Notes: generated from the sequence alone by a model not told the origin. DNA of 64,000 nt from Sphingomonas sp. Ant H11 (GCF_000797515.1 NZ_JSBN01000026.1:1-64000); one strand, 5' to 3'. Positions 37,789-47,905 are shown, counted from the first letter of the stretch. Numbers and translations are program-made.

Positions 37789-40700
37789 GTGCTCTCGGTC
37801 GCTCGGTCCGCTCCGCCTCGGGTGCGGCGAACTATTTCGCGAAGGACGACTTCAAGGACAATTACTACACCGCCGACGGCTCGGCCGAGCAGAGCGCTTG
37901 GGGCGGGGAAGGGGCCGGGGGCTCTCGGCCTCGAAGGCGAGGTTTCGAAACAGGCCTTCGAGGAAATCCTGGGCGGGACGCTGCCGTCAGGCGAGGGCGT
38001 CGCCCAAGTGGAAAACCGCCGCAACGGCGTCGATCTCACCTTCTCGGCGCCTAAGTCGGTGTCACTCATGGCCTATGTCGCCGGCGACAAACGCGTGCTC
38101 TCGGCCAACATGGCTGCCGTTCAGAAGACCATGGCCTGGGTCGAGAAGAATCTCGCTGAAGGTCGCAAGGATGTGGAGGGCCGCAAGGTCCCGGTCCAGA
38201 CCGGCAATCTGGTCTATGCGCTGTTCCAGCACGACACGAGCCGCGCGCTCGACCCGCAGGCCCATGTCCATGCCGTCGTCGCCAATCTGACGCAGATGCC
38301 AGACGGCAAATGGCAGGCGCTCCACGCCGACAAGATCTGGAGCAGCAACACGACGATCGGCGCCGTCTACCACGCCTATCTGAGGGCCGGCCTCGAGAAG
38401 CTTGGCTACAGCGTAGAGCTCAAGGGTAAGCACGGCACGTTCGAGATAGCGGGCGTGCCCAAGGCGGTGATCGACGCCTTCAGCCAGCGCCGCGAGGCGA
38501 TCCTGGAAAAGGCGGCGGAACTCGGCATCGTCTCGGCCAAGGCCGTGACGGGATCACCACCAACACCCGTGATCCCAAGCTCAATGTCGATGACCGCGAC
38601 GGCCTGCTGAAAGGCTGGATCGACAAGCTGCGGCGCTCGGCTTCGACGGCAGGGGCCTGCTCGCGTCGGCCGAGGCACGCTCAGGTCTGAGCGCCGTCGA
38701 CAGCCGGCTCGATCGCGGGTTCCGCGCGGTCGGCGAGGCAATAGCCGGCGCGCGCGACCTGGTCGGTGGTTTCCTTCGCCCGCACGATCCGCTGGTTGAT
38801 TCAGCCTTGCACGCGTCACCCAATCCCCCGCGACCGCCCGCTCGCAGCTCGCCGTCGCCTCCGCCGTCCGGATCCTTTCCGAACGCGAGGCGGCGTTCAA
38901 CGTCCACCTCCTGGCGAAGACCGCGCTCGATCTCGGATTGAAGGGCGTGACGATCGACACGGTCGAACAGCGCATCGGCCAGTTGGTCGAGAACCGACAG
39001 CTTATCCCCCGGCGTCGCCCGTGCCGGCGACAAAGGCGTGAGCATGGTCACCACCCAGGAAGCGCTACGCACTGAAGAGAGCATCCTGAAGGCAGTCGAA
39101 GTAGGGGCAGGAAGGGCCGCACCGATCGTACCGGCCGCCGATGCGCCCACACGGCTACAGGCGGCCGCTGACCGCCCGCTCAATGCAGGCCAACTGGCGG
39201 CAGCCACGCTGATCCTGTCGTCAGACGATCGCACGGTCACCGTCCAGGGCGTCGCCGGCGCGGGCAAGTCTACCATGTTGCAGGCCGTCGCGCGCGTCGC
39301 GGCAAGCGAAGGGGGACAAATCCTCGGCCTCGCATTCCAGAACAAGATGGTGGCCGACCTTTCGGAAGGCGCCGGCATCAAGAGCCAGACGATCGCTTCC
39401 TTCGTGCTCGCCAACGAGCGGTTCGTGACCGAGCGCGACACGCCGAGGTTCGAGGCTGCGCAGGCGAAGTTCGCAGGGGCCATGCTTGTGGTCGATGAAA
39501 CGTCGATGGTCTCGAGCGACGATATGCTCAAGCTGCACCGGATTACCGAGGCGCTCGGCGTCGATAAACTCGTGCTGGTCGGCGATCGCCAGCAGCTCTC
39601 CTCGATCGACGCCGGCAAATCCTTTGCGATGATCCAAGCGGCCGGCGGGACCATGGCGCGGATGGACGAGAATATCCGCCAGCGTACCGATATGCTGCGG
39701 ACCGTCGCGGCTCTCGCCAATGTCGGCAAGGCAGGCGAGGCGATGAAAGTGCTGGGCGACAACGTCCATGAGAGTGCCAGCGCGCCAGAAACAGCCGCCG
39801 ATATGTGGCTCGCTTTGCCGGGAGGTGACCGCGAGGCGACTGCGGTCTTCGCGTCCGGCCGGGAATCTCGCGCGATCATCAATCAACGCATCCAGGACGG
39901 CTTGGCGGCAGAGGGGACTGTGCGAGGGGAGGGGATCCACCTCACCGTCTATGAGCGCGTCAATCTGACTCGCGAGGAGCTGCGCTACGCGTCGACTTAC
40001 CAGCCCGGCCAGACGCTCGATGTCGGCCGCGGCGGCGCGCAGGACATCGGCCTCGAGAAGGGGCGGTACGACGTCACGCGCGTAATGCCGAACGGCAAAG
40101 TCGAGCTCAGCGACGGCCGCCGGAAGATCCGCTTCGATCCGCAGAAGCTATCGCCCACCGAAAAAACGCGACAGACTCGAGCTCACCCATAAGAAAGACC
40201 TCCATGTCCGGGAGGGCGACCGCGTCCGCTGGACCGCCAACGACAAGCCCCGCGACCTCCACAACGCCGCCTTGGCGCGCGTGCTGACGGTCGATGCCAA
40301 TGGCGTGACCGTCGAGACCGCCGGGCAGCAGCGGCTGACCCTGGATCTGGGCGATCCGATGCTGTCGCGTCTCGACCTTGCCTACGCGCTCAACATGCAC
40401 ATGGCGCAGGGCATCACGACCGACAAAGCCATCACGGTCATGGACAGTCATGAGCGCAATCTGTCCAACCAGCGCCTGTTCAATGTCGGCGTGACCCGCG
40501 TCCGCGACGAGCTGACGATGGTGGTGGACAACCGGGAAAAGCTGGAGCGCCAGCTCGATCTGAACCCCGGCAACAAGACCTCAGCCCTCGAGACGGTCGG
40601 CCGCCTCGACATTGACGGCAAAAAGGGATCGCCGCCGCCGGTGAAGTTCGATCCAGGTCCGATCGACGGCATCAACTTTGCCGATCACCCCGATATGCTC

Positions 40701-40850
40701 GCTGACCTGCCACCGGTTCCGGACGGACCGATCGCGCCGGCGGCCGCAGCGACCAAGGCGAGTGACCTCAAGGCGCCGCCCGAGCTCAAACCCGACAAGG
40801 GCGACCTTCTTCCACCGCTGCCCGAACGCAGCCTGGGCCTCGATTTGTGA
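37789..40850 (+). CDS. traI: MobF-family relaxase-helicase TraI (five or more frameshifts)
   Basis: The GTG at 37789 lies three bases after traD. N-terminal TrwC/TraI relaxase domain: ANYFAKDDFKDNYYTADG, VDLTFSAPKSVSLM, ALDPQAHVHAVVANLTQ with the His cluster. A central stretch (38560-39030) switches frames several times. A SF1 helicase domain follows: VQGVAGAGKSTMLQAV (Walker A), MLVVDETSMVSS (Walker B), VLVGDRQQLSSIDAG, and after a break near 40175 the C-terminal motifs (YALNMHMAQGITTDKAI, NVGVTRVRDELTMVVDN). Early breaks lie near 37802 and 37920. It nicks the origin of transfer and unwinds the strand. Total about 1020 residues after repair. Confidence 0.88.
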
Positions 40851-40895
40851 GAGTGAACCGCCGGCGCGGTGCCGGTCCAACCAAGGAGACGAAAC

Positions 40896-41096
40896 ATGGC
40901 ATGGGATTTTGACGAGGGCGGCAAGTTCGGCAGCGAAAAAGCGGCCGAGGATTATGCACGGCGCAACGGCCTCAACGACGCCGATTTCCGCACCCGTCGC
41001 AAGGGCGACCAGGTTGAGCTCGAGATTCGCCGCTCAGCGATCGACGGCCGTAGCCTCAAAGACAGCAACGAGGGCCGTCGCGACGGCTGGAATTGA
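40896..41096 (+). CDS. Small 66-residue protein of the transfer operon
   Basis: The ATG at 40896 follows AAGGAGACG. Sequence MAWDFDEGGKFGSEKAAEDY, then LNDADFRTRRKGDQVELEIR. Charged, soluble, no membrane segment. No family recognised. It lies 45 bp behind the relaxase and is probably transcribed with it. Confidence 0.6.
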   Translation: MAWDFDEGGKFGSEKAAEDYARRNGLNDADFRTRRKGDQVELEIRRSAIDGRSLKDSNEGRRDGWN

Positions 41097-41147
41097 AAGG
41101 CGCTCCGGCATGGGGCGCGAGCCTCGTGCCCTAACCGGGAGAGGTTC

Positions 41148-41764
41148 AATGTCAGAGTATTTCGGCCGGCTCGGCCAACAACCGATCGGCAACCTATTGC
41201 TCGCCATGGGCGCGCTGATCGTGCTCTGTTTGGCGATATGGATCGCGCCACGCATCCGCCAAGGCATGAGGGATAGGCCTTTACCGGTGCCGTGCCGCGC
41301 CGGTAGCGAAGCCCTTTCTGACAAACCGGAAGCACGCGATGCTCTCCGCTCTCGAGCGGGTCCTGCCGATGTATCGGATCCATGCCCAAGTCTCGATGGG
41401 TGCGCTTCTCGCGCCGGGTGGTCGCCTGGGCCCGTGGCAGCGCGGGACGGATGGCGGCGCATTCCTTTGGAGGATTGTCGACTTCGTCGTTGTCGATCCC
41501 ACCTCGAGTTCGATCGTCGCTTTGATAGAGATGGACGAGCGCTTCGCCGAACCTGACGAAAATCGGCAGCGTGAGGCGCTGACGACCCAGGCGGGGTATC
41601 AGACGATCCGCATTCCTGCGTCAGACCGCGCGACGATGGCTACCGCGCAGGCCGCGGTAGGGCATTTGCGGGACGCCGCGCTGAAGGCAGCGCCCGCTGT
41701 GACGCGCTTGCCAATGCCTGTGCGCACATGGCCACTCGAGGGGCGCTTCAATGGGACTCGATGA
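41148..41764 (+). CDS. Membrane-anchored DUF2726 protein (one frameshift)
   Basis: The ATG at 41148 (MSEYFGRLGQQPIGN) leads into one membrane helix (LLLAMGALIVLCLAIWIAP). The frame shifts near 41335, within GAAGCACGCGATGC. The second part matches DUF2726: MLSALERVLPMYRIHAQVSM, WRIVDFVVVDPTSSSIVALI, EMDERF, YQTIRIPASD. This family has a Vsr/PD-(D/E)xK-like fold often fused to membrane helices in plasmids. The 3' end overlaps the next gene by 14 bp. Confidence 0.72.
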
Positions 41765-42401
41765 TCGGGACTATATGCGCGATCGTCGGCGCGCTGAGCG
41801 CGAGGCAGCGCGGCTGGGCAGTGCGTCCTGGATCGACAGGAACGGGCGGGTGGAGCACCACGGACTCTGGTTCGACGGTCGGTATCGCTCCGGTCCGCGC
41901 GTCGTGCCGCACCCATGGCAGAAGTGGCTCTTCCTGCTCATGGCCCTGTCGATCCTGATCCCAATGTACGGTGAAATAAAGCGCGAAGGATGGCTGCCCG
42001 ACTTCGACACGGCGGTGAGGTTTCCCGAAACGGGGTCGGTGACGGTGGCGAGAACCATCCGACGCGCCGATATTGAAAGCAGGCTGACGGTAGAGGCCAG
42101 CGAAGCAAACGCTGTCGTGCAGCTATTCGACCCAGCGACCAACCGGCATATCTTCTCACTCTATGTGGCGCGCAATGATCGCATCACCGTCCCCGCTCCG
42201 ACCGGCACTTTCCTGATGCGGCTGATCGAGGGGCAGAAGTGGCATGGAACCACGCGATATTTCGGGCCGAACACATCTTACGAGACGGTTGCCGAACTGA
42301 TGACATTCGAGCCGCGCAGTGGCCACATTATCGATCTGCATCGAAGGCCCGGCGGCAACCTCAAGACGCAGCTAATGCTATCGCGACCATTGAGCCTGTG
42401 A
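41751..42401 (+). CDS. Membrane protein of unknown function
   Basis: 216 residues. A basic N-terminus (DRDYMRDRRRAEREAARLGS) precedes one membrane helix (WLFLLMALSILIPMYGEI near 65), then a beta-rich outer domain (VTVARTIRRADIESRLTVEA, FLMRLIEGQKWHGTTRYF). The single-helix topology suggests an inner-membrane protein with a periplasmic domain, perhaps linked to conjugation. It overlaps the DUF2726 gene. No family recognised. Confidence 0.6.
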   Translation: MGLDDRDYMRDRRRAEREAARLGSASWIDRNGRVEHHGLWFDGRYRSGPRVVPHPWQKWLFLLMALSILIPMYGEIKREGWLPDFDTAVRFPETGSVTVARTIRRADIESRLTVEASEANAVVQLFDPATNRHIFSLYVARNDRITVPAPTGTFLMRLIEGQKWHGTTRYFGPNTSYETVAELMTFEPRSGHIIDLHRRPGGNLKTQLMLSRPLSL

Positions 42402-42417
42402 TCCCCAGTGCCATCCG

Positions 42418-42452
42418 TGACACTTTACCCGAAAACGCTGGGTAAAGTGTCA
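42418..42452. repeat. 13-bp perfect inverted repeat
   Basis: TGACACTTTACCC (42418-42430) and GGGTAAAGTGTCA (42440-42452) around GAAAACGCT. It sits at the junction between the transfer genes and the defence region. No T-run follows, so a recombinase or regulator site is as likely as a terminator. Confidence 0.65.
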
Positions 42453-42562
42453 TTGCTGACAATTACTTGGCTGAAGGAGGGGCCTGTCCCGTAACTGCTG
42501 CCCGAACGATGAAGGCGTGTTAGCTAGGGTTCCCTGAGCAAATAGCGAGAATCGCCACCTGA

Positions 42563-44224
42563 ATGCCGCACCATATCTTCTACTCCTGGCAGAGCGACAC
42601 CGATAATCGAATTGGCCGCGGCTTCATCCAGCATGCATTGGATCGCGCCATCCGCGCAGTGAATGCGGACGCGGACGTCGATCCTGCCGATCGCAACGTG
42701 CAAGCCGACCGTGACACGGTCGGGATATCAGGTATGCCGCCGCTCGCCGATACTATCTTCGGCAAGATCGACCGTGCTGTCGCCTTCCTCTCCGACCTCA
42801 CCCATGTCGCCAAACGGGCCAAGGGGCAGCTTTCGCCCAATCCCAATGTCCTGCTCGAGCACGGCTGGGCGTTGAAGTCTCGCGGCTGGGCCAGGATGAT
42901 CGGCGTGATGAACACGGCCATGGGTCACCCGGATGAGCATCCTCTCCCGTTCGACCTTACCCATTTCAAGCGGCCGATCCTCTTTCACTGCCCGCCAGAT
43001 TCGACCGACGAGGATCGTCAGGCGGCCCGGCTCGGACTGCAGAAGGATCTGGAGAGCGCGCTTCGCCTGATCCTTGATGACGAGGTTCTTCGCGCGGCTC
43101 AGCCGCCGGAGCAGCCACATCCTCACGATATCGCATTGCTCCAGCGGTTCCGGACCCAGATCCCGGAGCGGCTGCGCCAGTTCCTGCGCGAGCATAACTT
43201 CGGTGAGCCCTATCCGCGAAAGGCGCTCGATCCGCTCGATGATATCGCTTCCACCTGGGCAGGAGCTGAGTTCGATTTCGAGGATAAGGCGCTGCAGGAA
43301 GCGTCTACGGCGCTGCGCGCAGCCAATAGCTCGCTGATGGAGCTGGTCTACGAACGCACCCATGTCATGGATCGCAATCCCAACATGGCGTGGGCGAAGA
43401 CGGGCTATGATGTCAGTCATGGCCTTCAGCAGGGAACCCTGGACGCAATCCGGGATCTCAATGCGCGGTCGACGACTCTGATCGACTCGATCGACGCCTT
43501 CGAGAAGGTTGGCCGGTCACGGATCCGTGTCGCGGCACCGGCACCTACCGCGCCGCAGGTCGATCCCAGGTGGGAAGCCGCGAGGCAGGCGGTAGGCGAG
43601 CTTGCCGCCGATCGCATGCGGGGCGGGCTCCCAGAGATCGTCGCCGTGCCGAGCATGACCCTTCGCCTCGTTCCTCTTGTTGCGATGGATCGGCCATCCC
43701 TCGACCCGAAGGTCGTGCTGGCCGCCGCATTGCGTTTTCCACCGGACATGCAGGTCAGGGTCCAGTCGGATTCCGATGAGCGCCAGTGGTGGAGTTTCGG
43801 GCTGCCGCTGATCCGCACAGAGAACAATCCCGAAACCAGATGGCGGACCCGTTTCGTCCGTCCAGGTGTCATCGAATATGAAGCAACCATTGGTGGCCGC
43901 GTTGATGATGGGGACGAGCAAATCCTCGTTGATGGCCGCGCGCTTGAGGGATCGATCGTGGCGCATGTTGAACGGCTAGCCGGCGTCCTCGCGGCGATCG
44001 GGCTAACCGGACCAGGTCTCGTTTCCATCGCCTTTCGTGGCGTTGAGGATGTTGAGCTCACGCGGTCCCGCGGGGGCGGCAGGACGATACGAAAGCCGGA
44101 GCTGTTCCTGCCCGAGTTGCGGGCAGACGATCTTTCCGCCGCCATGCAGCCTCAGCTGCGCGACCAGCTCAATATCCTGTGGCAGGCGTCCGGCTGGGCG
44201 GATGGCTCGCCGTCGTTCGGCTGA
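42563..44224 (+). CDS. TIR-like (FYSWQSD-type) protein
   Basis: 553 intact residues. The first 150 hold the TIR-like fold: HHIFYSWQSDTDNRIGRGFI, DTVGISGMPPLADTIFGKID, AVAFLSDLTHVAKRAKG, NPNVLLEHGWALKSRGW. The FYSWQSD opening is a known TIR-like subgroup found in bacterial defence genes. The remaining 400 residues are helical then beta-rich and unassigned, and may sense a trigger. The next gene starts 12 bp later and encodes a predicted nuclease, so the two probably form one system. NADase activity is not shown. Confidence 0.75.
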   Translation: MPHHIFYSWQSDTDNRIGRGFIQHALDRAIRAVNADADVDPADRNVQADRDTVGISGMPPLADTIFGKIDRAVAFLSDLTHVAKRAKGQLSPNPNVLLEHGWALKSRGWARMIGVMNTAMGHPDEHPLPFDLTHFKRPILFHCPPDSTDEDRQAARLGLQKDLESALRLILDDEVLRAAQPPEQPHPHDIALLQRFRTQIPERLRQFLREHNFGEPYPRKALDPLDDIASTWAGAEFDFEDKALQEASTALRAANSSLMELVYERTHVMDRNPNMAWAKTGYDVSHGLQQGTLDAIRDLNARSTTLIDSIDAFEKVGRSRIRVAAPAPTAPQVDPRWEAARQAVGELAADRMRGGLPEIVAVPSMTLRLVPLVAMDRPSLDPKVVLAAALRFPPDMQVRVQSDSDERQWWSFGLPLIRTENNPETRWRTRFVRPGVIEYEATIGGRVDDGDEQILVDGRALEGSIVAHVERLAGVLAAIGLTGPGLVSIAFRGVEDVELTRSRGGGRTIRKPELFLPELRADDLSAAMQPQLRDQLNILWQASGWADGSPSFG

Positions 44225-44235
44225 CGAGTGACACC

Positions 44236-45858
44236 ATGATCCTCAAGCCTCCTCCGCCTGAAACGGGAGACGTCGGACTCGCGGAGTTTCGTGCGGCGGC
44301 CAAGCTGTATGAGGACACGTTGCGCAATCGGACCTTTCGCGAGCTCTACCGAAAGGATCTCGCCAAGTGGCGGAAACTCTATGGGACGCTTGCCGGGAAG
44401 CGCGAGCCGGGTTCGGCCGCAGCGACGCATTTTACAAGGCTATCGGCGCTCTGCGGTGAGTTGCTCGCGGAATATGGCCCGGAAGCCCCGCCGAAGAAGC
44501 GACCTTCCAAGGCTGTCGCGCCTGTTCCGTTGACCTATCCCGATTTCCCCGAGGAGCTCACGCACCGGATCCACTTCCTGGAGGGACCGGGTATCCGCCG
44601 GCAGCGCGCCGTCGAGCTGGCCACCTATGCGCCGGCCGTGTCGCGCCAAACCTCGACGCGTGGGCGCGTGCTCGTCTCGATCGGAGTGCGCATGGATCAG
44701 GTCCGGTTGTTCGAGCGCATTGTGGAATCGATAGGTGACCTCGCCATGGGTGACTATCCCGCCGCCGGCTTCGATATCGGCTATGTCATGCGGCCCGACG
44801 GAATCCCGCAGGGTCAATCTTGGACGTCCAATCCGCTCGACCCGATGTTGCCGATCGCGCGCATCTGGAACGACAATGAAAGGGCAAGGGGTTACGGCTT
44901 TCAGGCCCGCCTGCTTGGCGACCAATGGCGGGGCGTCGACGGCGAGGGCCTTCCCGAAGACCTGCCCGACCTGACCGGCGGACCATGGGACCCAGATCCC
45001 CACTGGCAGCGTGTGCTCGAGCTTACTGAGGCTGATTGCCTCGACGAAGCCCTCGTCTTGGTGGAGGCTATTCCCGGCCGCGACCGCGAGCCGATGTTCG
45101 ACGAGGTCATCTACCTTCGGTTTCTTACGAAGACGCCGCTGCAGGCTCAGGATATCCGCGTTCTTGCCCGCAAGCACGTAGTGAACTCGCTGATCGCTGG
45201 GCGATTGCTCGAGGAATTCGATGCTTTCCTCGACCATCTCGACGCTCAGTTCGCCCTAGAGCCGCCGGTCCTTGAGGAGATGACCCGGTTGCGGCCGGAT
45301 TTTGGATCGTCGATGATCCCGCCGCTCCCATCCGCTGCCGATTGGGCGACATACCGGCGCCACATGGGTCAGTTCTCAAACCCGAGCGGGCGGCGCGGCC
45401 GGATCTTTTCGAGGAATATTGGCGTCGCCGATACTGGCGCGTCGGAGTTTTTTGCGAGCGCCTTTGTGGCGGCCGAGGAAGCGTTCCGCCGGGAGCGTTC
45501 CATCCCTGAGATTGGGCGTGGCTGGGTTTCAGAGGTTACGCTTTTTGACCTGGTCCGCTCGATTTGGCCCTCAGCGGTCCACCAATGGCGGCCGGCGTTC
45601 CTCGGCATGCAGTCCATCGACATCCATGTACCGGAGCTGCGGCTCGCGATCGAGTATCAGGGGCAGCAGCACTACGAGCCGATCGCGCTCTTTGGCGGAC
45701 AGGAAGGCTTCGAGCTTACCTGCGCGCGGGACGCGAAGAAGCGGATGTTGCTCGCGCGTCACGGCACGCGTTTGCTCGAATGGCGCTTCGACGTCCCTAT
45801 AACCAGGGCGGCCTTGGTTAGTCAGCTCTCCGCGATGGCGATCGTCGTTCCCAACTAG
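44236..45858 (+). CDS. Large protein with C-terminal Vsr-fold nuclease domain
   Basis: 540 residues from the ATG at 44236. A long N-terminal and middle part (YEDTLRNRTFRELYRKDLAK; LTHRIHFLEGPGIRRQRAVE) has no recognised domain. The C-terminal 90 residues carry an EDxHxD/Vsr-like nuclease: VSEVTLFDLVRSIWPSA (first acidic), LRLAIEYQGQQHYEPI near 471-486 with Glu and His, and ARDAKKRMLLARHG. It follows the TIR-like gene at 12 bp. I infer a two-gene anti-invader system; the nuclease call is firmer than the system call. Confidence 0.65.
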   Translation: MILKPPPPETGDVGLAEFRAAAKLYEDTLRNRTFRELYRKDLAKWRKLYGTLAGKREPGSAAATHFTRLSALCGELLAEYGPEAPPKKRPSKAVAPVPLTYPDFPEELTHRIHFLEGPGIRRQRAVELATYAPAVSRQTSTRGRVLVSIGVRMDQVRLFERIVESIGDLAMGDYPAAGFDIGYVMRPDGIPQGQSWTSNPLDPMLPIARIWNDNERARGYGFQARLLGDQWRGVDGEGLPEDLPDLTGGPWDPDPHWQRVLELTEADCLDEALVLVEAIPGRDREPMFDEVIYLRFLTKTPLQAQDIRVLARKHVVNSLIAGRLLEEFDAFLDHLDAQFALEPPVLEEMTRLRPDFGSSMIPPLPSAADWATYRRHMGQFSNPSGRRGRIFSRNIGVADTGASEFFASAFVAAEEAFRRERSIPEIGRGWVSEVTLFDLVRSIWPSAVHQWRPAFLGMQSIDIHVPELRLAIEYQGQQHYEPIALFGGQEGFELTCARDAKKRMLLARHGTRLLEWRFDVPITRAALVSQLSAMAIVVPN

Positions 45859-46373
45859 AGCGCGAGTGCCTTTTGCCGCGGGCCGCTGGTGATCTCTTCG
45901 ACGACGAAGGTCCGCGTCGGCGGCGTTTCCAGTAGCTCGATTTCCGGGATCGTGTGATCGAGCCACTGCATCCGCTGTCGGCGCAGGATGATCGCGCCAT
46001 GGCGATCCTGATACCGGCTGATCTCTGGATTGGCGGCGACCGTGATGACCCGGAACGACAACGGCCACTCGGCCATCGCCGGCTCCAAGACCGCCGCCAG
46101 GTAGAAGAAGTTGCCGTCGTCGAGCTTCACTCGATATTGCTTGTCGCCCACGGTCATGTGAAATTCGGACGCCGGCACGAGGCAACGGTGGTTGGGAAAG
46201 GTCTTCCCCTCCGATCGCACGAACCGATACGAGGTGCCGTCGCTAAAGCGGGGATTGGAGCCCCACCTCGCTTCGACCATTTCCACTTCTTGCATATCGT
46301 CCGGATTTCGCCGGATGATGGGCAAGAGCTTCTCGAGTGGAGCCTCGGAGTCGAAGGCTGTTGGCGTAGCCAT
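45855..46373 (-). CDS. SRAP-like protein lacking the catalytic N-terminal Cys
   Basis: 172 residues from the ATG at 46373. SRAP features are kept in part: YRFVRSEGKTFPNHRCLVPA, SEFHM, ISRYQDRHGAIILRRQRMQ. The N-terminus reads MATPTAFDSEAP, so the Cys2 that links to abasic DNA in YedK/HMCES is missing. A degenerate or regulatory paralogue is likely. It is divergent from the intact SRAP gene and begins six bases from a LexA box. The stop overlaps the end of the Vsr-like gene on the other strand by 4 bp. Confidence 0.75.
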   Translation of the reverse strand: MATPTAFDSEAPLEKLLPIIRRNPDDMQEVEMVEARWGSNPRFSDGTSYRFVRSEGKTFPNHRCLVPASEFHMTVGDKQYRVKLDDGNFFYLAAVLEPAMAEWPLSFRVITVAANPEISRYQDRHGAIILRRQRMQWLDHTIPEIELLETPPTRTFVVEEITSGPRQKALAL

Positions 46374-46378
46374 GAATA

Positions 46379-46393
46379 GAACATATATGGAAC
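46379..46393. promoter_or_regulatory. LexA box between divergent SRAP genes
   Basis: GAAC-ATATATG-GAAC, equal to GTTC-N7-GTTC on the other strand, the alphaproteobacterial LexA consensus. It lies in the 57-bp gap between the two SRAP genes and can control both. Confidence 0.82.
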
Positions 46394-46430
46394 GAACTTG
46401 AGTCGCAAGGGCGAGCCGAACGGATGACCG

Positions 46431-47048
46431 ATGTGCAATGACTATCGCCTCGAGGTCGACATAGCCTCGATTGTCGAGGACTTCGAGGACCTCAAGATCA
46501 GGATCAAAATGCCCGAAGGCACGCCCAACGTGGCTGCCCGCGCGGACATCAACATCAGCGATGTCGCGCCCATCGTGCGCAGCGGCGAGGGCAGAGGATC
46601 GGGCGAGGTGATCAATCGGCGATGGAGCTGGCCGGGCCAGAACGGGCGACCGGTATATAATTTCCGTTCGGAAGGCCGCACATTCACCTCGCATCGCTGC
46701 CTCATCCTGGCCGATGGCTTCTACGAATTTACGGCGCCGACCGATCCCGGTCAGAAGCGCAAGACTAAATGGCTGTTCACATTGAAAGATCATGCGTGGT
46801 TCTGCATCGCCGGCATCTGGCGGTCGCACCCAGAAATCGGGGAAGCATTCACGATGCTGACGATGGATCCTGGCGACGACATCGCTCCCTACCATTCCCG
46901 GCAGATCGTCCCGCTTCCGCGTGATCGCTGGGCCGACTGGCTGGATCCCTCAGTGCCTGCCGAGAACGTGCTTGGTTTATTGCCGAAGGGCAGCCTGATA
47001 CCACAGCAAGTCTATCCGCCGATCGCCGCGCAGGCATCGCTGCTTTGA
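46431..47048 (+). CDS. SOS response-associated peptidase-like (SRAP/YedK/HMCES) protein
   Basis: 205 residues beginning MCNDYRLEVD, with Cys2 ready to form the thiazolidine link to abasic sites. Also present are PVYNFRSEGRTFTSHRCLI (Asn), ADGFYEFTAP (Glu) and IAPYHSRQIVPL (His), the full SRAP set. The family shields abasic sites in single-stranded DNA. The LexA box 38 bp upstream supports damage induction, in line with the nearby imuA-imuB-dnaE2 operon. Confidence 0.9.
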   Translation: MCNDYRLEVDIASIVEDFEDLKIRIKMPEGTPNVAARADINISDVAPIVRSGEGRGSGEVINRRWSWPGQNGRPVYNFRSEGRTFTSHRCLILADGFYEFTAPTDPGQKRKTKWLFTLKDHAWFCIAGIWRSHPEIGEAFTMLTMDPGDDIAPYHSRQIVPLPRDRWADWLDPSVPAENVLGLLPKGSLIPQQVYPPIAAQASLL

Positions 47049-47073
47049 GGCCGCAAAGACGACGCTCTCGATC

Positions 47074-47850
47074 TCATTCACCCGGCGGCTCGACGTCTGG
47101 CGGGTTCATATATGCCCTGAACCCTGCGAGATCCTCATCACTTGGGTTCTCCAGCTCGGGAATGTAGCGGATGGTCTCAGCCACATCCCGGCGCGAAATA
47201 TAGCCAATGATGGAGCCGCCGTTGCTCAGCTCATATTGCATCGCGCCGCAATGCCGGTCGACGGTCGCCAGCCCGGGCGCGAACGCGATCGGCTTTTTGC
47301 TCCCCTTCTTGCTCACCTCATGTTTGGCCAGCGCGACGCGCAGAAATTCCAGCCTGGTGAACCCCATTTCCGTCCGCCGCAGATCGACCCGCATCTGATC
47401 GACAAGTTCGGGTCGCTCCAGCGCGTCGCGGAGCTGCTGGGCGCGCAGCTCCCGGTCGTAGTGCCGGTAGCCCAATTCCCGTTCGAGGTTCGTGGCCTTC
47501 AGGTTGATCCCGCCATTCTCAGCGAGCTTGATGACCTCCTCGCATCGCTGACGCCAAGTGCGCAGCAGTTCATAGGCGGCATAGATCCACATAGGCGTTA
47601 GGGCGGAGAGCTGCGCGATCCGGCCGCGTGGTGGCTCATCATCGAGCTGGCGTTCCAAGATCTCCTGCTCGATCCGGTTGAGCATATTATCGACCAGGCA
47701 AAGCTGGCTTGCCTGCATGGCCAGAAACGGGTTCTCGCCAAACCCCGCGAGGGTCATCAGGGCTTCATGGAGCTCGGCGTGACCGATATCCGCCAGTGGG
47801 CGGTATCTGGGCTCGTCATCCAACTCCTCGGGATGAGGCTCGCCGTCCAC
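47074..47850 (-). CDS. Hypothetical helical protein
   Basis: The start chosen is the GTG at 47850 (MDGEPHPEELDDEP), eight bases after GGAGG; the TTG at 47856 is too close. About 258 residues, acidic and mostly helical (LMTLAGFGENPFLAMQASQL, MWIYAAYELLRTWRQRCEEV), with a short beta part near the C-terminus (NGGSIIGYISRRDVAETIR). No family recognised. It lies 56 bp downstream of the Mrr-type nuclease gene on the same strand and may be its partner. Confidence 0.6.
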   Translation of the reverse strand: MDGEPHPEELDDEPRYRPLADIGHAELHEALMTLAGFGENPFLAMQASQLCLVDNMLNRIEQEILERQLDDEPPRGRIAQLSALTPMWIYAAYELLRTWRQRCEEVIKLAENGGINLKATNLERELGYRHYDRELRAQQLRDALERPELVDQMRVDLRRTEMGFTRLEFLRVALAKHEVSKKGSKKPIAFAPGLATVDRHCGAMQYELSNGGSIIGYISRRDVAETIRYIPELENPSDEDLAGFRAYMNPPDVEPPGE

Positions 47851-47905
47851 GTTCAACCCCTCCGGGCCGCCCGAGGCAGTTGCTGCGCCCAGATGCGGGG
47901 CCTCA

